NCBI GenBank assembly: GCA_018907035.1
Contig: JACCIC010000167.1
Span: 1,240,001 to 1,304,000, forward strand
Length of the DNA: 64,000 nt
Reading direction: 5' to 3'
Origin: Sycobia sp. Sy_11
Taxonomy: Eukaryota; Arthropoda; Insecta; Hymenoptera; Epichrysomallidae
Shown: piece after piece, positions 11,112-21,539 of the stretch
Layout: each line of letters begins with the position of its first letter
Numbering within the stretch: position 1 is the stretch's first letter
Made by a program: the position numbers and the translations under genes
Notes under the pieces: model-generated
The model's database searches: none
What the model was told of the DNA's origin: nothing
The model's input: the letters and a program-made list of their open reading frames with translations, nothing else

Positions 11112-11600
11112 ATTGCTATTGATCTCTTTGCTTATCTTGTTCACTATGCTTATTGATTTATTTAATGTAATGATATCTTCCTGTTGTTGATGATCAAGTA
11201 AATTTAAATAGTTATTTATTCTCTCCAGGTCTGTAGCGTCTGGGTTTCCGAAAATATATTTGACTGCTGTACCTAACCCATCAAAGAGACCTCTCTTCAT
11301 TCTTTCGCTTTGTGGTGTTATTTGTTGTATATTCTGTTGTATTTCTTTACATAATATCGAGGCTTGTTTTAACAAGTTGGATTCCTGAACTTCTGATCGA
11401 GAAGCTAATATTAAATAACTAGTTAAAATTTCTTCATAGGTTTGCGTTAACGTTGTTAAATTTATCCGAAAGTGTAGACAATGATAATTTGCAATAATTC
11501 TTCCTCTTCCTTGCTGGTAAGCATAGTGTGTTTTATTGGTATCGATTTCATCACTTATTATAAGAGTCGTGGCGATAATTATCAAGAGTGTCGTCTTCAT
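11094..11600 (-). pseudogene. env: Errantivirus-like envelope gene, 3'-truncated
   Basis: This is a 168-codon frame for the N-terminal part of a retroviral-type envelope. A hydrophobic signal peptide follows the start Met. One likely N-glycosylation site (NLT) is visible. Near residue 115 there is a furin-type site of R-X-K-R form (RMKR) followed by GLFDGLGTAVKYIFG, the fusion-peptide pattern typical of errantivirus Env. Helical sequence follows and the frame ends in the LTR. The rest of the surface/transmembrane protein and its membrane anchor are absent. The gene overlaps the end of pol by about 50 bp, as is usual for these elements. Confidence 0.85.
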
Positions 11601-12075
11601 CCTTCTGTAAAAGAAAGGAAGGTTTTCTTAATCTTTTAGCACTCCGCAGGTCATAGCGGCGTGGTTGTCCGTGTATATAACATTTTAGTGAAAGGCCTTT
11701 TTGTTTTTCTACAAGCAATTTTTGATATCGAGGCGCGGTTTTATCGCGTTGCTTTTGATGTGTTTTAATATAAATTTCCTTACTTTCAAGCGCCTGATTT
11801 GATTCGTCAGGTAACTTTTGTTGCCTTTTCTGTTTATTATATAGTTTGTCATAAAAAGGTAGAATTTCGTTTTTTCGAATTTCATTGTATTTTTCAATTA
11901 CGTTTGCTTCCGGTTCAATAATATGTTTATGTAATTCGTCATACGGTCCATATAGAAGTGTAAACGGTGCAAATTTTGTGCAAGAGTGAATGCTTTGACT
12001 ATATATAAGTATAGACGAGGTCATATGATTTTTATTAATATCGTTGGGATTTTAATTCACCAAAATGCCTAATTT
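11551..12075 (-). pseudogene. pol: Errantivirus-like integrase C-terminal region
   Basis: The minus-strand frame carries the end of integrase: [13 protein letters not shown], then a basic, Lys/Gln-rich stretch ([16 protein letters not shown]) and a small basic domain ([15 protein letters not shown]). It is out of frame with the catalytic core at 12076-12546, with a break near 12050. The 3' end overlaps the env start. Confidence 0.8.
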
Positions 12076-12546
12076 CTAACTCAGACTAGAATGTAGCCTT
12101 TCGATTGGACCATTAGATGTGTGTCTGTTGACGGTCGTTTGGTGGTATTCGATATAATGAATTTTGCAAAATTCTCTAAATACTGCCGAGTTAAACTCAC
12201 TTCCATCAGTAGTAATTTTGTCGGGAAACCCATGGTGAGATGCGAAATGTTTTAATTTATTTAATACTGTAATAGCATTTTCGTCGGATAAAAGATAAGC
12301 TTGAGCGTATTTCGAAAAGATGTCAATTATAGTCAGAAATTTTTCTTTATTCATGTGAAAAATATCTATATGTATATGTTGAAGTGGTCTGTTAGCAATA
12401 ATGGGGCCGTAATTTTCAATCTTATAGGGGCTTCTCTCATATTTGTGTTCTAAGCATACTTCGCATTGATTAATATGATTCAGAATAATTCTCTCCATAT
12501 TTAGTATATAAAATTTCTTCTTAAAATGCGCTGTTGTTTTTTGCAT
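12076..12546 (-). pseudogene. pol: Errantivirus-like integrase zinc-binding and catalytic core
   Basis: [16 protein letters not shown] keeps the CX2C half of the zinc-binding site. The catalytic triad is visible: Asp in [14 protein letters not shown], Asp in [11 protein letters not shown] and Glu in [12 protein letters not shown]. The frame is open for about 156 codons but is separated by frame changes from the pieces on both sides. Confidence 0.9.
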
Positions 12547-13013
12547 TCCATTGTGATTTTGGTCATGGTATCTTTCAGTTCCTTCATAAAATTATTTTGA
12601 CTTATTGAAGGTGTAATTATTTTTATTGAAACGCTTGTTTTTACAAATTTCAGCCTTTCATTAAAATGTTCCTTTAATATCCTATAAATAACAATTTCTA
12701 ATTCCTTATTTTCGAAATAAATTCCGTATTGTTTGTTGGGTTTAACGTTTTCGTTTAGAAATTTTAGTAATTGCGCTTCTACGTCCTTTTGATTGATTTT
12801 TACTATAAATTGTACTTTAAGTTTATCTTTAATTTCTTTTATGTCATAGTCTTTACCATGCTTCAATATTATACTGTAATTGAAAGCGTGAATATTTCTC
12901 TCGCTTATCTGTAGTGAAAAGACCGGATCTTCGTCTGCAGTATGCACTGTTACAGCTTCTTCATCGAGCTCTTCGATCGAGCGAAGTGCAATATCAGGTG
13001 CTTCTGGTATCAT
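12501..13013 (-). pseudogene. pol: Connection region between RNase H and integrase
   Basis: A 170-codon frame with no catalytic motif lies between RNase H and the integrase zinc finger. It is mixed alpha/beta in character (NYSIILKHGKDYDIKEIKDK) and ends in a basic stretch ([17 protein letters not shown]). Errantivirus polyproteins have an insert of this kind at this place, so position is the main argument. It overlaps the integrase frame by 46 bp in another frame. Confidence 0.6.
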
Positions 13014-13017
13014 TGAA

Positions 13018-13426
13018 TATGAATCCTCATTGTCCTCTTGGGTGTTGAGTTCAATTCTGCTTAATGCGTCAGCTACATTATTCTCCTTGCCTTTTTTGTA
13101 TTTTATTTCGAAATCGTATTCCTCCAGTTTTATTTTCCATCGAGTTAATCTCGCATTTGGTGTTTGTAGGGAATAGAGCCAGGTTAGTAGTTTTTGATCT
13201 GTTTCAATAATAAATTTTTTCCATAAAAATATGGTCTAAAGTGTCTACATGCTTCTACGATTGCGAGTAATTCTTTCTCAATCGTAGAATAATTTTGCTC
13301 CGCTGAATTCAGTGTTCTAAAGTAACATGAAATAAGGTGTTTGTCTTGCGACAGCTCAGCTCCGATGCCTACGTTCGATGCATCTGAGGTAATCACGAAT
13401 TGTTTAGAAAAATCCGTATATGCCAC
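13018..13426 (-). pseudogene. pol: Errantivirus-like RNase H
   Basis: FVITSDASNVGIGAELSQ carries the first catalytic Asp, followed by LNSAEQNYSTIEKELLAIV and ACRHFRPYFYGK. After a frame change near 13200 the minus strand continues with a LSRIEL-type end near 13050-13070. This is the Ty3/gypsy RNase H pattern. Confidence 0.88.
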
Positions 13427-13464
13427 GGGAGTGTTTGTAATTATAATTCTTTTAATTTGTTAAA

Positions 13465-13745
13465 TCATTCTACATACTCTTGATTTTCATAATTAATTTT
13501 CTCATCCTTTTTAAGATTTCTGGTGAGTGGTTTTGAAATTTTTGCATAATCTTTGATAAATTTTCGGTAATAACTGGTAAGTCCTAAGAATGATTTTACT
13601 TCTTTTTGCGTTTTTGGGTTAGGGTATTTGATTATAGATTTAATTTTTTCAGGGTTCGGTTTAATTCCTTCCCGTGTTATGATATGGCCTAAAAATGGGA
13701 CTTCTTTACTTAAGAATTGCTTTTGTATGGTTTCCTTCACGAAGT
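13465..13745 (-). pseudogene. pol: Errantivirus-like RT C-terminal end
   Basis: VPFLGHIITREGIKPNPEK and VKSFLGLTSYYRKFIKDYA are the thumb/connection of gypsy RT. The palm with its YxDD box is missing. Upstream, only about 35 bp separates it from the primer-binding site, so gag, protease and most of RT were removed in one or more deletions. Confidence 0.88.
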
Positions 13746-13778
13746 TTGGAGGTGAATCCTAATTCAGCAGCTTCGCAG

Positions 13779-13797
13779 TATCCTGTCCGCAGCGCCA
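13779..13797 (-). promoter_or_regulatory. Primer-binding site of the errantivirus-like element
   Basis: The minus strand reads TGGCGCTGCGGACAGGATA immediately after the LTR end, sharing one base with it. The form TGGCGC...AGGATA resembles the tRNA-Ser-type primer sites of 17.6/297-like elements. The exact tRNA was not checked. Confidence 0.55.
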
Positions 13798-14004
13798 GTT
13801 AAATAACTGTATTTTGAGCATCAGTATTTATAGTCCGAAGTTTACGAACAAATACGAGAGAAACACAAAATATTGATCAAGGAAAGTAAAGCAATTGAAC
13901 AAGAGGAGTTGATTGAAATACTTTTTATTTACACTTCTTTACAGCTTCAGATCCCGACAGAGAGTGTCGCATCGCAGATTATTAATTCATTTATACCCTT
14001 CAGT
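13797..14004 (-). repeat. Errantivirus-like element, 5' LTR (right copy)
   Basis: This is the partner of 10904-11111 and has the same length. Both begin AGTTAAATAACT and end CTTCAGT in plus orientation. It lies 5' of the primer site and the pol remnants on the minus strand. Confidence 0.9.
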
Positions 14005-14150
14005 GTCTTTGTCTGTTCTTCTTCACCGATAATCCGTACGGGATGTTTAGTCTATTGCAGGTCCAGATAAAAGATAGCCTACAGAGAAGAATATGAGCTG
14101 ATAAGATGCCAGGCAGATCGACGCGTTGGTGCATTCGTGTGATTCATATA
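14005..14150. other. Unexplained segment between errantivirus LTR and copia integrase
   Basis: This piece lies between the outer end of the LTR (14004) and the last recognisable copia integrase residues (YADLC, about 14150). On the other side of the insertion the copia frame resumes directly at the LTR. The segment shows no motif I recognise. Confidence 0.5.
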
Positions 14151-14403
14151 ACTCCTGCATAAATCTGCGTATATTATTTCGCGAGCTCTTGTAGCGCGTT
14201 CAGTTTTCTCCGGAAAGATAAGTCGATGATGCTTACCATAGGCACAACCATCAGAAAAATCATTGTTGTCTTCTACTCTTATACCTGCGCTTTTCAAAAA
14301 ATATTTGACATGTCTTTTATCTTGATGGCAAAACCGTTCATGCCATAATTGGAACGATTTATAAGAAAAATTAATATTTTTTGGAACTGCTACAGAAAGA
14401 TTA
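14151..14403 (-). pseudogene. pol: Copia pre-integrase (zinc-binding) domain
   Basis: The minus strand shows FQLWHERFCHQDKRHVKYF near 14310-14360, the GAG-pre-integrase signature. It is followed by SDGCAYGKHHRLIFPEKTER and then REIIYADLC, the entry to the integrase core. The copia frame stops here and resumes near 10900, on the other side of the errantivirus-like insertion. A frame break lies near 14297. Confidence 0.88.
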
Positions 14404-14867
14404 ATTTAATACAAATTACCATTCTCAGAACCTATTGCTACAATATTATCATCGCGCATAAATAAACACCGTTTACCTGACTCTGTTATTATAAAGGTTA
14501 AAGCCCTTTGAGCTGCAACTTTTACTGAAAATAAGTTGCGTTTTAAATTCGGTACATATAAAACGTTACATAATGTTCCAGGAATTACTTCATCGTTAAC
14601 AAATCTTTGTATATCTATATCGCCCTTACCGTATGCAAATATACTTTCGCCATTTCCTAACATAATCTTAAGCGGTACCTTAAATTCGCTATATTCGCCA
14701 TACCATTCACGGCGAAGCATCATGTGATCCGATGCTCCAGAATCAATCAGCCATGTGTCATTATCTGCAACATTATCCCTACTTCCCAAAAAGAGCTGTC
14801 TCCTTATTTCTCGTCGTTCTTCATTGCTGTCGTGTGAAGCATTACCTTGTATACCATTTGATTGCAA
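14404..14867 (-). pseudogene. pol: Copia protease domain
   Basis: A frame of about 153 codons carries the copia aspartic protease. DTWLIDSGASDHM holds the catalytic DSG near residues 38-50, and VLYVPNLKRNLFSV is the conserved downstream strand. It is joined upstream to the gag zinc knuckles and downstream, after one break, to the pre-integrase domain. Confidence 0.92.
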
Positions 14868-15003
14868 TGCGTTGCGATATGAAGTATCCCTCTTCGTGAA
14901 ACAATTCTTACTTATATGTCCTTTCTTTTCACATATAAAACATGCGCGGCGGTCCTTGCTCGTATGACCTTTGAAGCCACAAGAGTAACAACTAAAATTC
15001 TTG
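14868..15003 (-). pseudogene. gag: Copia gag zinc knuckles
   Basis: The minus strand has two knuckle-like units. CYSCGFKGHTSKDR has lost the last Cys, and CFICEKKGHISKNC is intact with CX2CX4HX4C. They end the nucleocapsid part of gag, just before the protease. Confidence 0.88.
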
Positions 15004-15686
15004 TTTCACTTTGTTTTGTTATCTTTATTAAATTTCTTTTTCTCCGATCCGTCTCTTTTTAGCTTTGATACGAGAGCAACCTTTTCTTCATCTTTGTCTT
15101 TATCATGCACTCTGAGTTCTTCGGTCATTAGACGGGTTGTTAAATTTTCTGTTGTTTTCCTTGCTTCAGTCATCGAATTCCATACGCTATGGAAATGACT
15201 GAATTTTCTTGGTAATGTTGAAAGTACACGAGCTATAAGCATTGAGCTTGATACTCTGTTTCCAAGTGCCTTCATCTTTGATGAGATCTGTTCTAGCTTC
15301 GACATATTTTACGCAACATTTTCGGATGGGTCCCAGCTGAAATTGAAAAACTGCTTCTGTATCATGCTTAAATTTTCTTCTGACCTTATGTCGTATACAG
15401 CACTCAGCTTTATCCACATTTCACGTGCTGTCGTACAACTCAAAAGCAGTCCAAGAAATTTCTTCTCGAGTGTTGTTATAATTAACTTTCTCGTCGCACT
15501 GTCTACGTTCTTAAACCTCTGAACTGCGTTTTCGAAATTTTCGTCACTCCTTAAAGGATACTTGAACGTACCTTCGCAGACTCCAAGCATGTCACTTTTT
15601 TCTTCCAGAAGCGTGCGTATTACGAAACGCCATTCGAGCCAATTGTCTTTATCTCATAGTTTCTCAATTTTAAATGTGCCTTCCAT
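15004..15686 (-). pseudogene. gag: Copia gag
   Basis: The start Met is at 15686 (MEGTFKIEKL, then an in-frame stop after ten codons, then DKDNWLEWRF). The body follows the copia gag pattern: LGLLLSCTTAREMWIKLSAV, then after a break near 15307 LEQISSKMKALGNRV and SVWNSMTEARKTTENLTTRL. A basic tail leads to the knuckles. It is broken by at least one stop and one frameshift. Confidence 0.88.
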
Positions 15687-15821
15687 TTTTCTTCTTGTTT
15701 ATAGAACTATAATAATTACTTCTTTTTATTAGCGCTTACAACAACTTTCTTCGATTTTACAAAACAACACTTTTCCTTTTATAAATATCACTATTTAACA
15801 TTTCACATTCACTACCAATCA

Positions 15822-15836
15822 ACTGGGCCCATAACC
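15822..15836 (-). promoter_or_regulatory. Copia primer-binding site, initiator tRNA-Met half
   Basis: The minus strand reads GGTTATGGGCCCAGT. In Drosophila copia the primer is an internal piece of initiator tRNA-Met and the site begins GGTTATGGGCCCAGT, so the match is exact over what I recall. It fixes the 5' LTR edge at 15837. Confidence 0.88.
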
Positions 15837-16270
15837 TATCGCAGTAATATGCATCCAGTGGATTTTGAATAAAACTTATTTGAAATTAAAATTAGCAACT
15901 ATTTATTAAAAGGTATAAAATCAGTAAACAGAAATATACATTGACAAAGATTGAAGTGTCCCTTCCTTGTTGGACGATTTCACCGAAAGAACTAACGCAT
16001 GCATCATCCGTAGAAGCGAGAATATCTCGCTTCTATACCTGCAAAACCCATGCACCCTAATTAGTTTATTACAGAGCACAGACGGATCACACATAGTGCC
16101 ATATTTTCGGGTCAGTCTAGCGACCCTCTCCTACCAGGGGATTCCCTGGCCTTATCCCTCTATTACTCATAAAGATATATATATATATATATATATACAC
16201 TTGGAGGTGCAGTTTTCTAGCCTACCTCAACAATTACTAAATGTAAGAAACTCAGGTTTTCCATTTTAAT
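15837..16270 (-). mobile_element. Copia 5' LTR, outer boundary uncertain
   Basis: The sequence directly right of the primer site is the place of the 5' LTR. It is AT-rich near the site, includes a (TA)n run at about 16170-16195 and has no coding frame. I could not match it to the DNA left of the copia RNase H end, so the LTR pair is not confirmed and the outer end is approximate. Confidence 0.5.
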
Positions 16271-17590
16271 TTTGATCAGCTTGTTTTAAAGAAACGTTTT
16301 TTACAAAATGAAAATGCTTATTTTCAGAATATTATGAGCTAAATTTAACTAATTAGAACATTATAATTAAATAAATATTTACTTGACTGGATTTTCATTC
16401 TTAAGAAAATCTATTCTCTTGGTTTAAGAAAATCATGTTTTAATACTTAGAAATTTTTCCTGAATGTAAGTTAATATTTCAATCGCCTTCGAATTTTGAA
16501 TACTTATTTTATACAGTCAGGATTAGATGATAGGATATTTTTCACAGCAAATTTAACAAAAAAAAAAAAAAGAAAAACAAAATGATGACAACGTTGTTGC
16601 ATGTATATCGGTAAACTGCCTGTTAGGCCTCGTACGACATGCGTGCAGATGTACAGGTAATAAACAGTAAGAGCAGGTGAGAGAAAGAGACGAAACCGTA
16701 TAGAGGAAACTCACGGGTACATGCACGTACATGATATGGCAACACCCACCAACATCGAGTAATCCATGTTAATCCCCTTGGATTTTTCTTTTCTCCCCTC
16801 TTCCTCTTGCTCTCTCATTCTCTCTCTCTCTCTTTCTTTCTCTGTCTTCTCCATACAAGATAGTTATGTGTCAAATCTGATTATATAGGATTCTGATATG
16901 ATACTCCAAAAATAAAAAAAGCAATCAAATAATTTTTGGAAAAGTTTACAGTCTATAATTAGCAACTTTTTCGAGTCTATTGCATTCGTAAACATAGATC
17001 AATTGCTGACAATGGCCATGAATATTGTCTCAATGTTAAGTTAATTTTTTTAAAGCGTACATATATTTGGTTGCACTTTAATTATTTTAGTTCAATAGAG
17101 AAACAGTATAAAATTAAATCAAACATACATTTTTTTAGTTCCAAGTAAAACATATATCATAGAAATAAGTCAATACTGAAAAAAATTTTTATAGATTTAA
17201 ATAAAGGATTGATTCGTATATCATTTGTTGATTACTTCGAGAATAAACCAGGATTTATTATTTAATGAATAATCTTTATCTGACGGATATTTACAGCGAT
17301 CACAGGATTTGTTGTATTTTTCGAAATAAGTTAGAAAAACAATATTTTGACTGGGTTTTAATGTGATTTATTATAAAATTGAAATTATCACCAATTTTTA
17401 CTACCATATATATAATCAGAATCCTAAAAAACGTATCTATAAAAATTTTAATAAAAATCACGTTAATCGACCAATTGAAAAATTTGGTAGTTCTTTGCTA
17501 TAACAGATTTTCTCAGCTTTGTTGTTTGCCAGTTTTCCTTAAATTTGCCGTAGGTTTCAAAACTTCGAGCTGCTTGCTAGCTGTTGCGAG
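16271..17590. other. AT-rich intergenic DNA, nothing recognised
   Basis: No coding, RNA or repeat signal stands out apart from an A-run at about 16557-16572 and a CT-rich stretch near 16800-16850. Confidence 0.5.
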
Positions 17591-17596
17591 AATATA

Positions 17597-17652
<56 letters not shown>
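17591..17652. repeat. (TA)n microsatellite
   Basis: A nearly pure TA run with two TTTA interruptions. Confidence 0.95.
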
Positions 17653-17654
<2 letters not shown>

Positions 17655-17689
17655 CATGTAGCAATAAAATTTCTTTTTAGTCAGTATAA

Positions 17690-18011
17690 GCTACTTATCT
17701 TTTATTGCACTCCCCGCTGCCAGCCTATTGTCTCGACAAGCTTTGCCTCTGCACCCGCCGAAGACAGTCGTCTCCCCCCTCGATCGCACCATCGCACGAG
17801 CTCGAAAAACAACATCTGGAATATCGCACGAAACGGCCAGTAACTCGCTTTGGCCGTCAGAAGCCCTCGTTTTCAGTCGAAAATTTTTACTGCAGTCTGG
17901 CCCATAAGCGCCGACAATCTCCCTTTATTATCTCTGTCTGGACTAAGAGAAGAAAAAGAAAAGACATCACTTCGGACGTGACATACCCGTCCCCTGAGCT
18001 TTCGCCCGCTG

Positions 18012-18076
<65 letters not shown>

Positions 18077-18235
18077 GTCTCTCTGACGATCGTTAATTCT
18101 ACGTACATCGCAACTATTTATTCCTGTGTTTCTTCACTCTTATTTCTTTTCTTCCCCTCACGCGCTTTGGCTTTTCTCTCTCTGTTGCACACAGAACTAT
18201 CAAGGGATTTCTAAGAAAGCGACGACTACCGGACA
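17690..18235. other. Less AT-rich segment of unknown origin with (CT)n-(TA)n tract
   Basis: Composition rises in GC from about 17705 to 18000. A plus-strand frame (17705-18214) spans it but runs through a CT/TA microsatellite at 18012-18074. Its protein (for example LEYRTKRPVTRFGRQKPSF) matches nothing I recognise. It may be a decayed transposon end. Confidence 0.4.
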
Positions 18236-20289
18236 GATGTGAACTATCATCGCCGGCCAAGTTTTTCCCATGTAAAGCGAATGTAGTTTCCACTTCATCT
18301 CTTTACTTGTCATACTCTATATGGTACTTATATTATGTAGCTAAAAAATACATTGTGTTGGTATATAAATTTTTCACATATATTTATTTTATGTCTTTTC
18401 ATAGTTTTTATATCAAATACTTCACTTCCTATTGATATTTTATTATTCAGATTTCTTCTATCATGCGTTTGACGACTTGTGCATTGTGGTGGATTAAATT
18501 TAAAAATCGTTCATTAGGTGGGTTTTTTAAAAGTTAAACTATTTTACATTAAATCCTGTGTATTTAATTAATGTTTAAAATAATGTTTTCTGATAATATT
18601 TCATTTACCAGGTCAAATAATTTTTTAAAACGAAAAATTAAAATGAAGTTAATTTCTCATGTCCAAAAGAAATTTTTCATTGAATATAAATAGATAGGAT
18701 TAGTGAAGAATAATTTGTAAAAATTTTTTTAAATATATAGCTGATTATTATTTATACAATTATTAATTGAAAGAAAAATAATTTATTAATAGAATTAAAC
18801 TATTTACTGATATAATTATTATTGTAATATTAAGAATTTGAATCACAGTTTTATTTATTGTTTCTGAGTAATTTTTTTTTGTTATTAAACGTTTTTAAAA
18901 CAATATAAGAATGCAATCATTTCTCCACTGCTTATTAAAGACTTATTTTATTGTTCTAGTAAGGTTGTCATAAATTAAGATTGCAAAAACATTCATTTTA
19001 TTCTCAGTGTTATTGTATTTTTTCTTACTATTACATAAATAGATAGCATTTGTTTGTTTTTAAATAAAAAATACTAACATTGTTAAATTGATGATTTTGA
19101 ATTTCTTTTATTACATTTCTCATTGTATCCTAATGGATATAGTCTATGCTTTTTGTAAAAATATTTCTATTATTTTTCATACATTATTTATGTTTTCTTG
19201 TAAGTAACTGAAATGAAAAAATTCAAAAGAAATTTTCTTGTTAGAACATAGTATAGTACTATAATTTTTCAGAATAAATATATCATAATTTCATAGGATG
19301 ACTGTGATGGCAAACAGAAAAGCAAGCCTTAACACTACTATCAGCATGTATTGTAGTATAATATGATTATACTAAGAGTATAATATGATTTGGTACTGTA
19401 ATGTTATGGAGTATTACCGGGTTAAGCTGACAAAGTCTAATAAGTGTCATTGGTAGATTCCAGATCTAATAAATTGTTAAAGTATAAAATTAGATGATCA
19501 TACTAAACTGAGTTTGGTAATCGATTCCATATAATAACTTAATAAAAGCAGTGCTGCATTTGAGCTCTAAGCAGTCAATACTATTGACGACTAATAGCTA
19601 ACAACTCATATTATTTTGAATATAAACTTTAAATAACCAGCTATAACTATTAATATTAAACCAATCATTTGAAAATATACATCTGATCTTGGAGCGAATA
19701 TTTATAGCAATCGTATAATTTTGTTTAATAGATACCTTTTGTTCTACAAGTGAAAATGATAATACTATTAATATTGATTAGGATGATTCAGAATAAGAAA
19801 CAAAGAAATATTAACTTTAAATATATTTTTATTATTAATATGATAATGTACACTCATTTTAATTATTTTACACTTTTTAAAGGAATTTATTAAGATCGTG
19901 TGAGCCAGGGCAATGTTTTGATTGATAATTTGTCACCTTTAATAAGCATGATTGAGCAACTAAAAATGTGTACCGCAACGGATTTCTTAGAATATCAGCG
20001 ATATAGATGTAATATATATGGACCATAATATATAGGGATTAATTTCCCCTATAAATAAATTAATTACTAAGGGTGAAAGATCCTAGATATTAATAGCTGG
20101 AGGATATCCCAAACGATTTAAGATAATTTTCAATTAAGAGTGCTACATGCCTTTGAAGCAAGTCGGAATCGATCGCAGCGATTACTAGAGAATTTAATAA
20201 TGTGATTTACAGAACTAAACAAAATGTTCTGCAGTACCGACTTTTCAGGGACGTAATTTGTTAGAATTCTTGAGAAGTGGAGCCCGTAG

Positions 20290-20290
<1 letters not shown>
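18236..20290. other. AT-rich intergenic DNA, nothing recognised
   Basis: About 2 kb of strongly AT-rich sequence has no open frame of note, no motif and no tandem structure. It is the longest featureless stretch of the window. Confidence 0.6.
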
Positions 20291-20291
<1 letters not shown>

Positions 20292-20333
<42 letters not shown>

Positions 20334-20344
20334 ATATATATATA

Positions 20345-20404
<60 letters not shown>

Positions 20405-20608
20405 GTAATCGTTGTGGTTGAGGTTGCACAGGCTTGGGTTTACCCAAGCGTCAACGAGTCATTCATATGCATGGGGATAAGGAGATAAGCAACAAGATGT
20501 TTAGAGTATCGTTTGCCATTCTTGTAAAGAAGCTTAGCATTATGTGAATACACACACAAACACACCCAACCACCCACCCACCCACACATACACATACACA
20601 CACACACA
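20292..20608. repeat. (TA)n and CA-rich microsatellites
   Basis: A (TA)n run with TGTG interruptions occupies 20292-20404. A CA/CCCA-rich run occupies about 20551-20608. Tyr/Ile- and Cys/Val-rich frames here are repeat artefacts. Confidence 0.9.
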
Positions 20609-20884
20609 GAGTATAGCTCTGCTGAGATTTGAGAGATATTGTCCAATCTTTTCAGAACAACAAGGAGTCATTCATATATAGGAGTTCGAACCTTCGAACG
20701 TTTCTGATGAGTAACTTATAGGTTGCATCTATCATTGTATTTGTAATTATTTCGCTCACCTACTTTTGCCCAAAATTTCTGAATTTCTGAATTTTGAGTT
20801 GCTGTTTGCGAATATCATAGTGGCTTTGTGCAAAAAGTATTTCCGGATAGAAATGAAAAGAAAGGCAACATTCACATTTGGTAT

Positions 20885-21071
20885 TAACTAACTGGAAGAT
20901 CACTAGAGCGAAGGACTAGTAATTTGGTGATCCGAGTTCAAATCCCGGTTTCGGCCGATTGACACAGGCGCCGCCGTAATAATTTACATGTGCTTTGTTT
21001 ACCAACACATCGTAGACCTCCGTCGCTAATTAGCACCGACATTTGGAAGCATAAATAGAACGAAGCTAAAT

Positions 21072-21130
<59 letters not shown>
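20885..21130 (+). mobile_element. tRNA-derived SINE with (TA)n tail
   Basis: The head resembles a tRNA. TAACTAACTGG is near the A-box pattern at about 20886-20896, followed by AGAGCGAAGGACT (D-stem end and anticodon arm) and the B-box-like GAGTTCAAATCCC at 20934-20946. CCGAG/CCCGG can form a T-arm stem with one mismatch. No clean acceptor stem forms, so it is not a functional tRNA. A body of about 120 bp follows, then a (TA)n run at 21076-21128, as in a SINE with a simple-repeat tail. The family is not identified. Confidence 0.55.
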
Positions 21131-21131
<1 letters not shown>

Positions 21132-21404
21132 GTAAATCCATTTTTCTACAAATGTAGCAGAGTATTTGTACGTATCGACAGAGTATGGTAAATATAAAGT
21201 TTTAGTAAAAAATATCTGATCTACTCGTGGGAAAAGTTCATCCATGGCTCCCTAAAACTGGTCTATGCAGCTCTGACATGTGTTGCACGGAATTAGCCGC
21301 ATACAAAAACGTGTGCAAAAATCTCATTATCTCACTGAGTTATTCGGGAGAATATAGGATCATTTCCAAATACACACACACAAACACACACGTTGGACTA
21401 CTAC

Positions 21405-21530
21405 AGTAAGTCTTCAATTAGGTAAGGGTGGTGGGGACAGTCAGATTGCACTTTACTAACATAAAAAATTTTTCAGCTAATATTTTTATTTTCAGATTAG
21501 TCTACGGGGGTGTTTTACACAAGGTGATTT
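21405..21530 (+). mobile_element. Penelope-like element 3' tail fragment
   Basis: GTCTTCAATTAGGTAA is followed by GTGGTGGGGACAGTCAGATT and, further on, TTCAGATTAGTCTACGGGGG. The same blocks in the same order lie downstream of the Penelope-like element at 58.6-58.85 kb when read on its minus strand. Only the 3' untranslated tail is present here. It abuts a minus-strand gypsy pol fragment. Confidence 0.6.
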
Positions 21531-21539
21531 ACACTGTCC

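Larger units (their letters stand above)
10904..14004 (-). mobile_element. Errantivirus-like Ty3/gypsy element with internal deletions
   Basis: Two direct LTR copies of 208 bp each (10904-11111 and 13797-14004) bracket minus-strand RT, RNase H, integrase and envelope remnants. The gag-pol-env order and the presence of env place it with the insect errantiviruses. Gag, protease, most of RT and the C-terminal half of env are missing, so it is a non-autonomous deletion derivative. It lies inside a copia integrase. No target-site duplication is obvious. Confidence 0.85.
8450..16270 (-). mobile_element. Ty1/copia element interrupted by an errantivirus-like insertion
   Basis: The minus strand gives the copia order: LTR, tRNA-iMet-half primer site (15822), gag, zinc knuckles, protease, pre-integrase, [interruption], integrase, RT, RNase H, ending near 8450. 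The integrase stops at YADLC near 14150 and resumes at PIGHKSMG near 10900, the same point of the domain, which argues for one element split by insertion. It is inactive: stops and frame changes occur in every domain. Confidence 0.8.

Noticed and set aside
17705..18214. 169-codon frame
   Set aside because: Its second half is a CT/TA microsatellite and the first half matches nothing recognisable.
20885..20960. Functional tRNA gene
   Set aside because: The T-arm has a mismatch, no acceptor stem forms and no clear anticodon arm can be drawn; a SINE head fits better.
20130..21141. Tyr/Ile-rich frames on both strands
   Set aside because: They are translations of (TA)n repeats.
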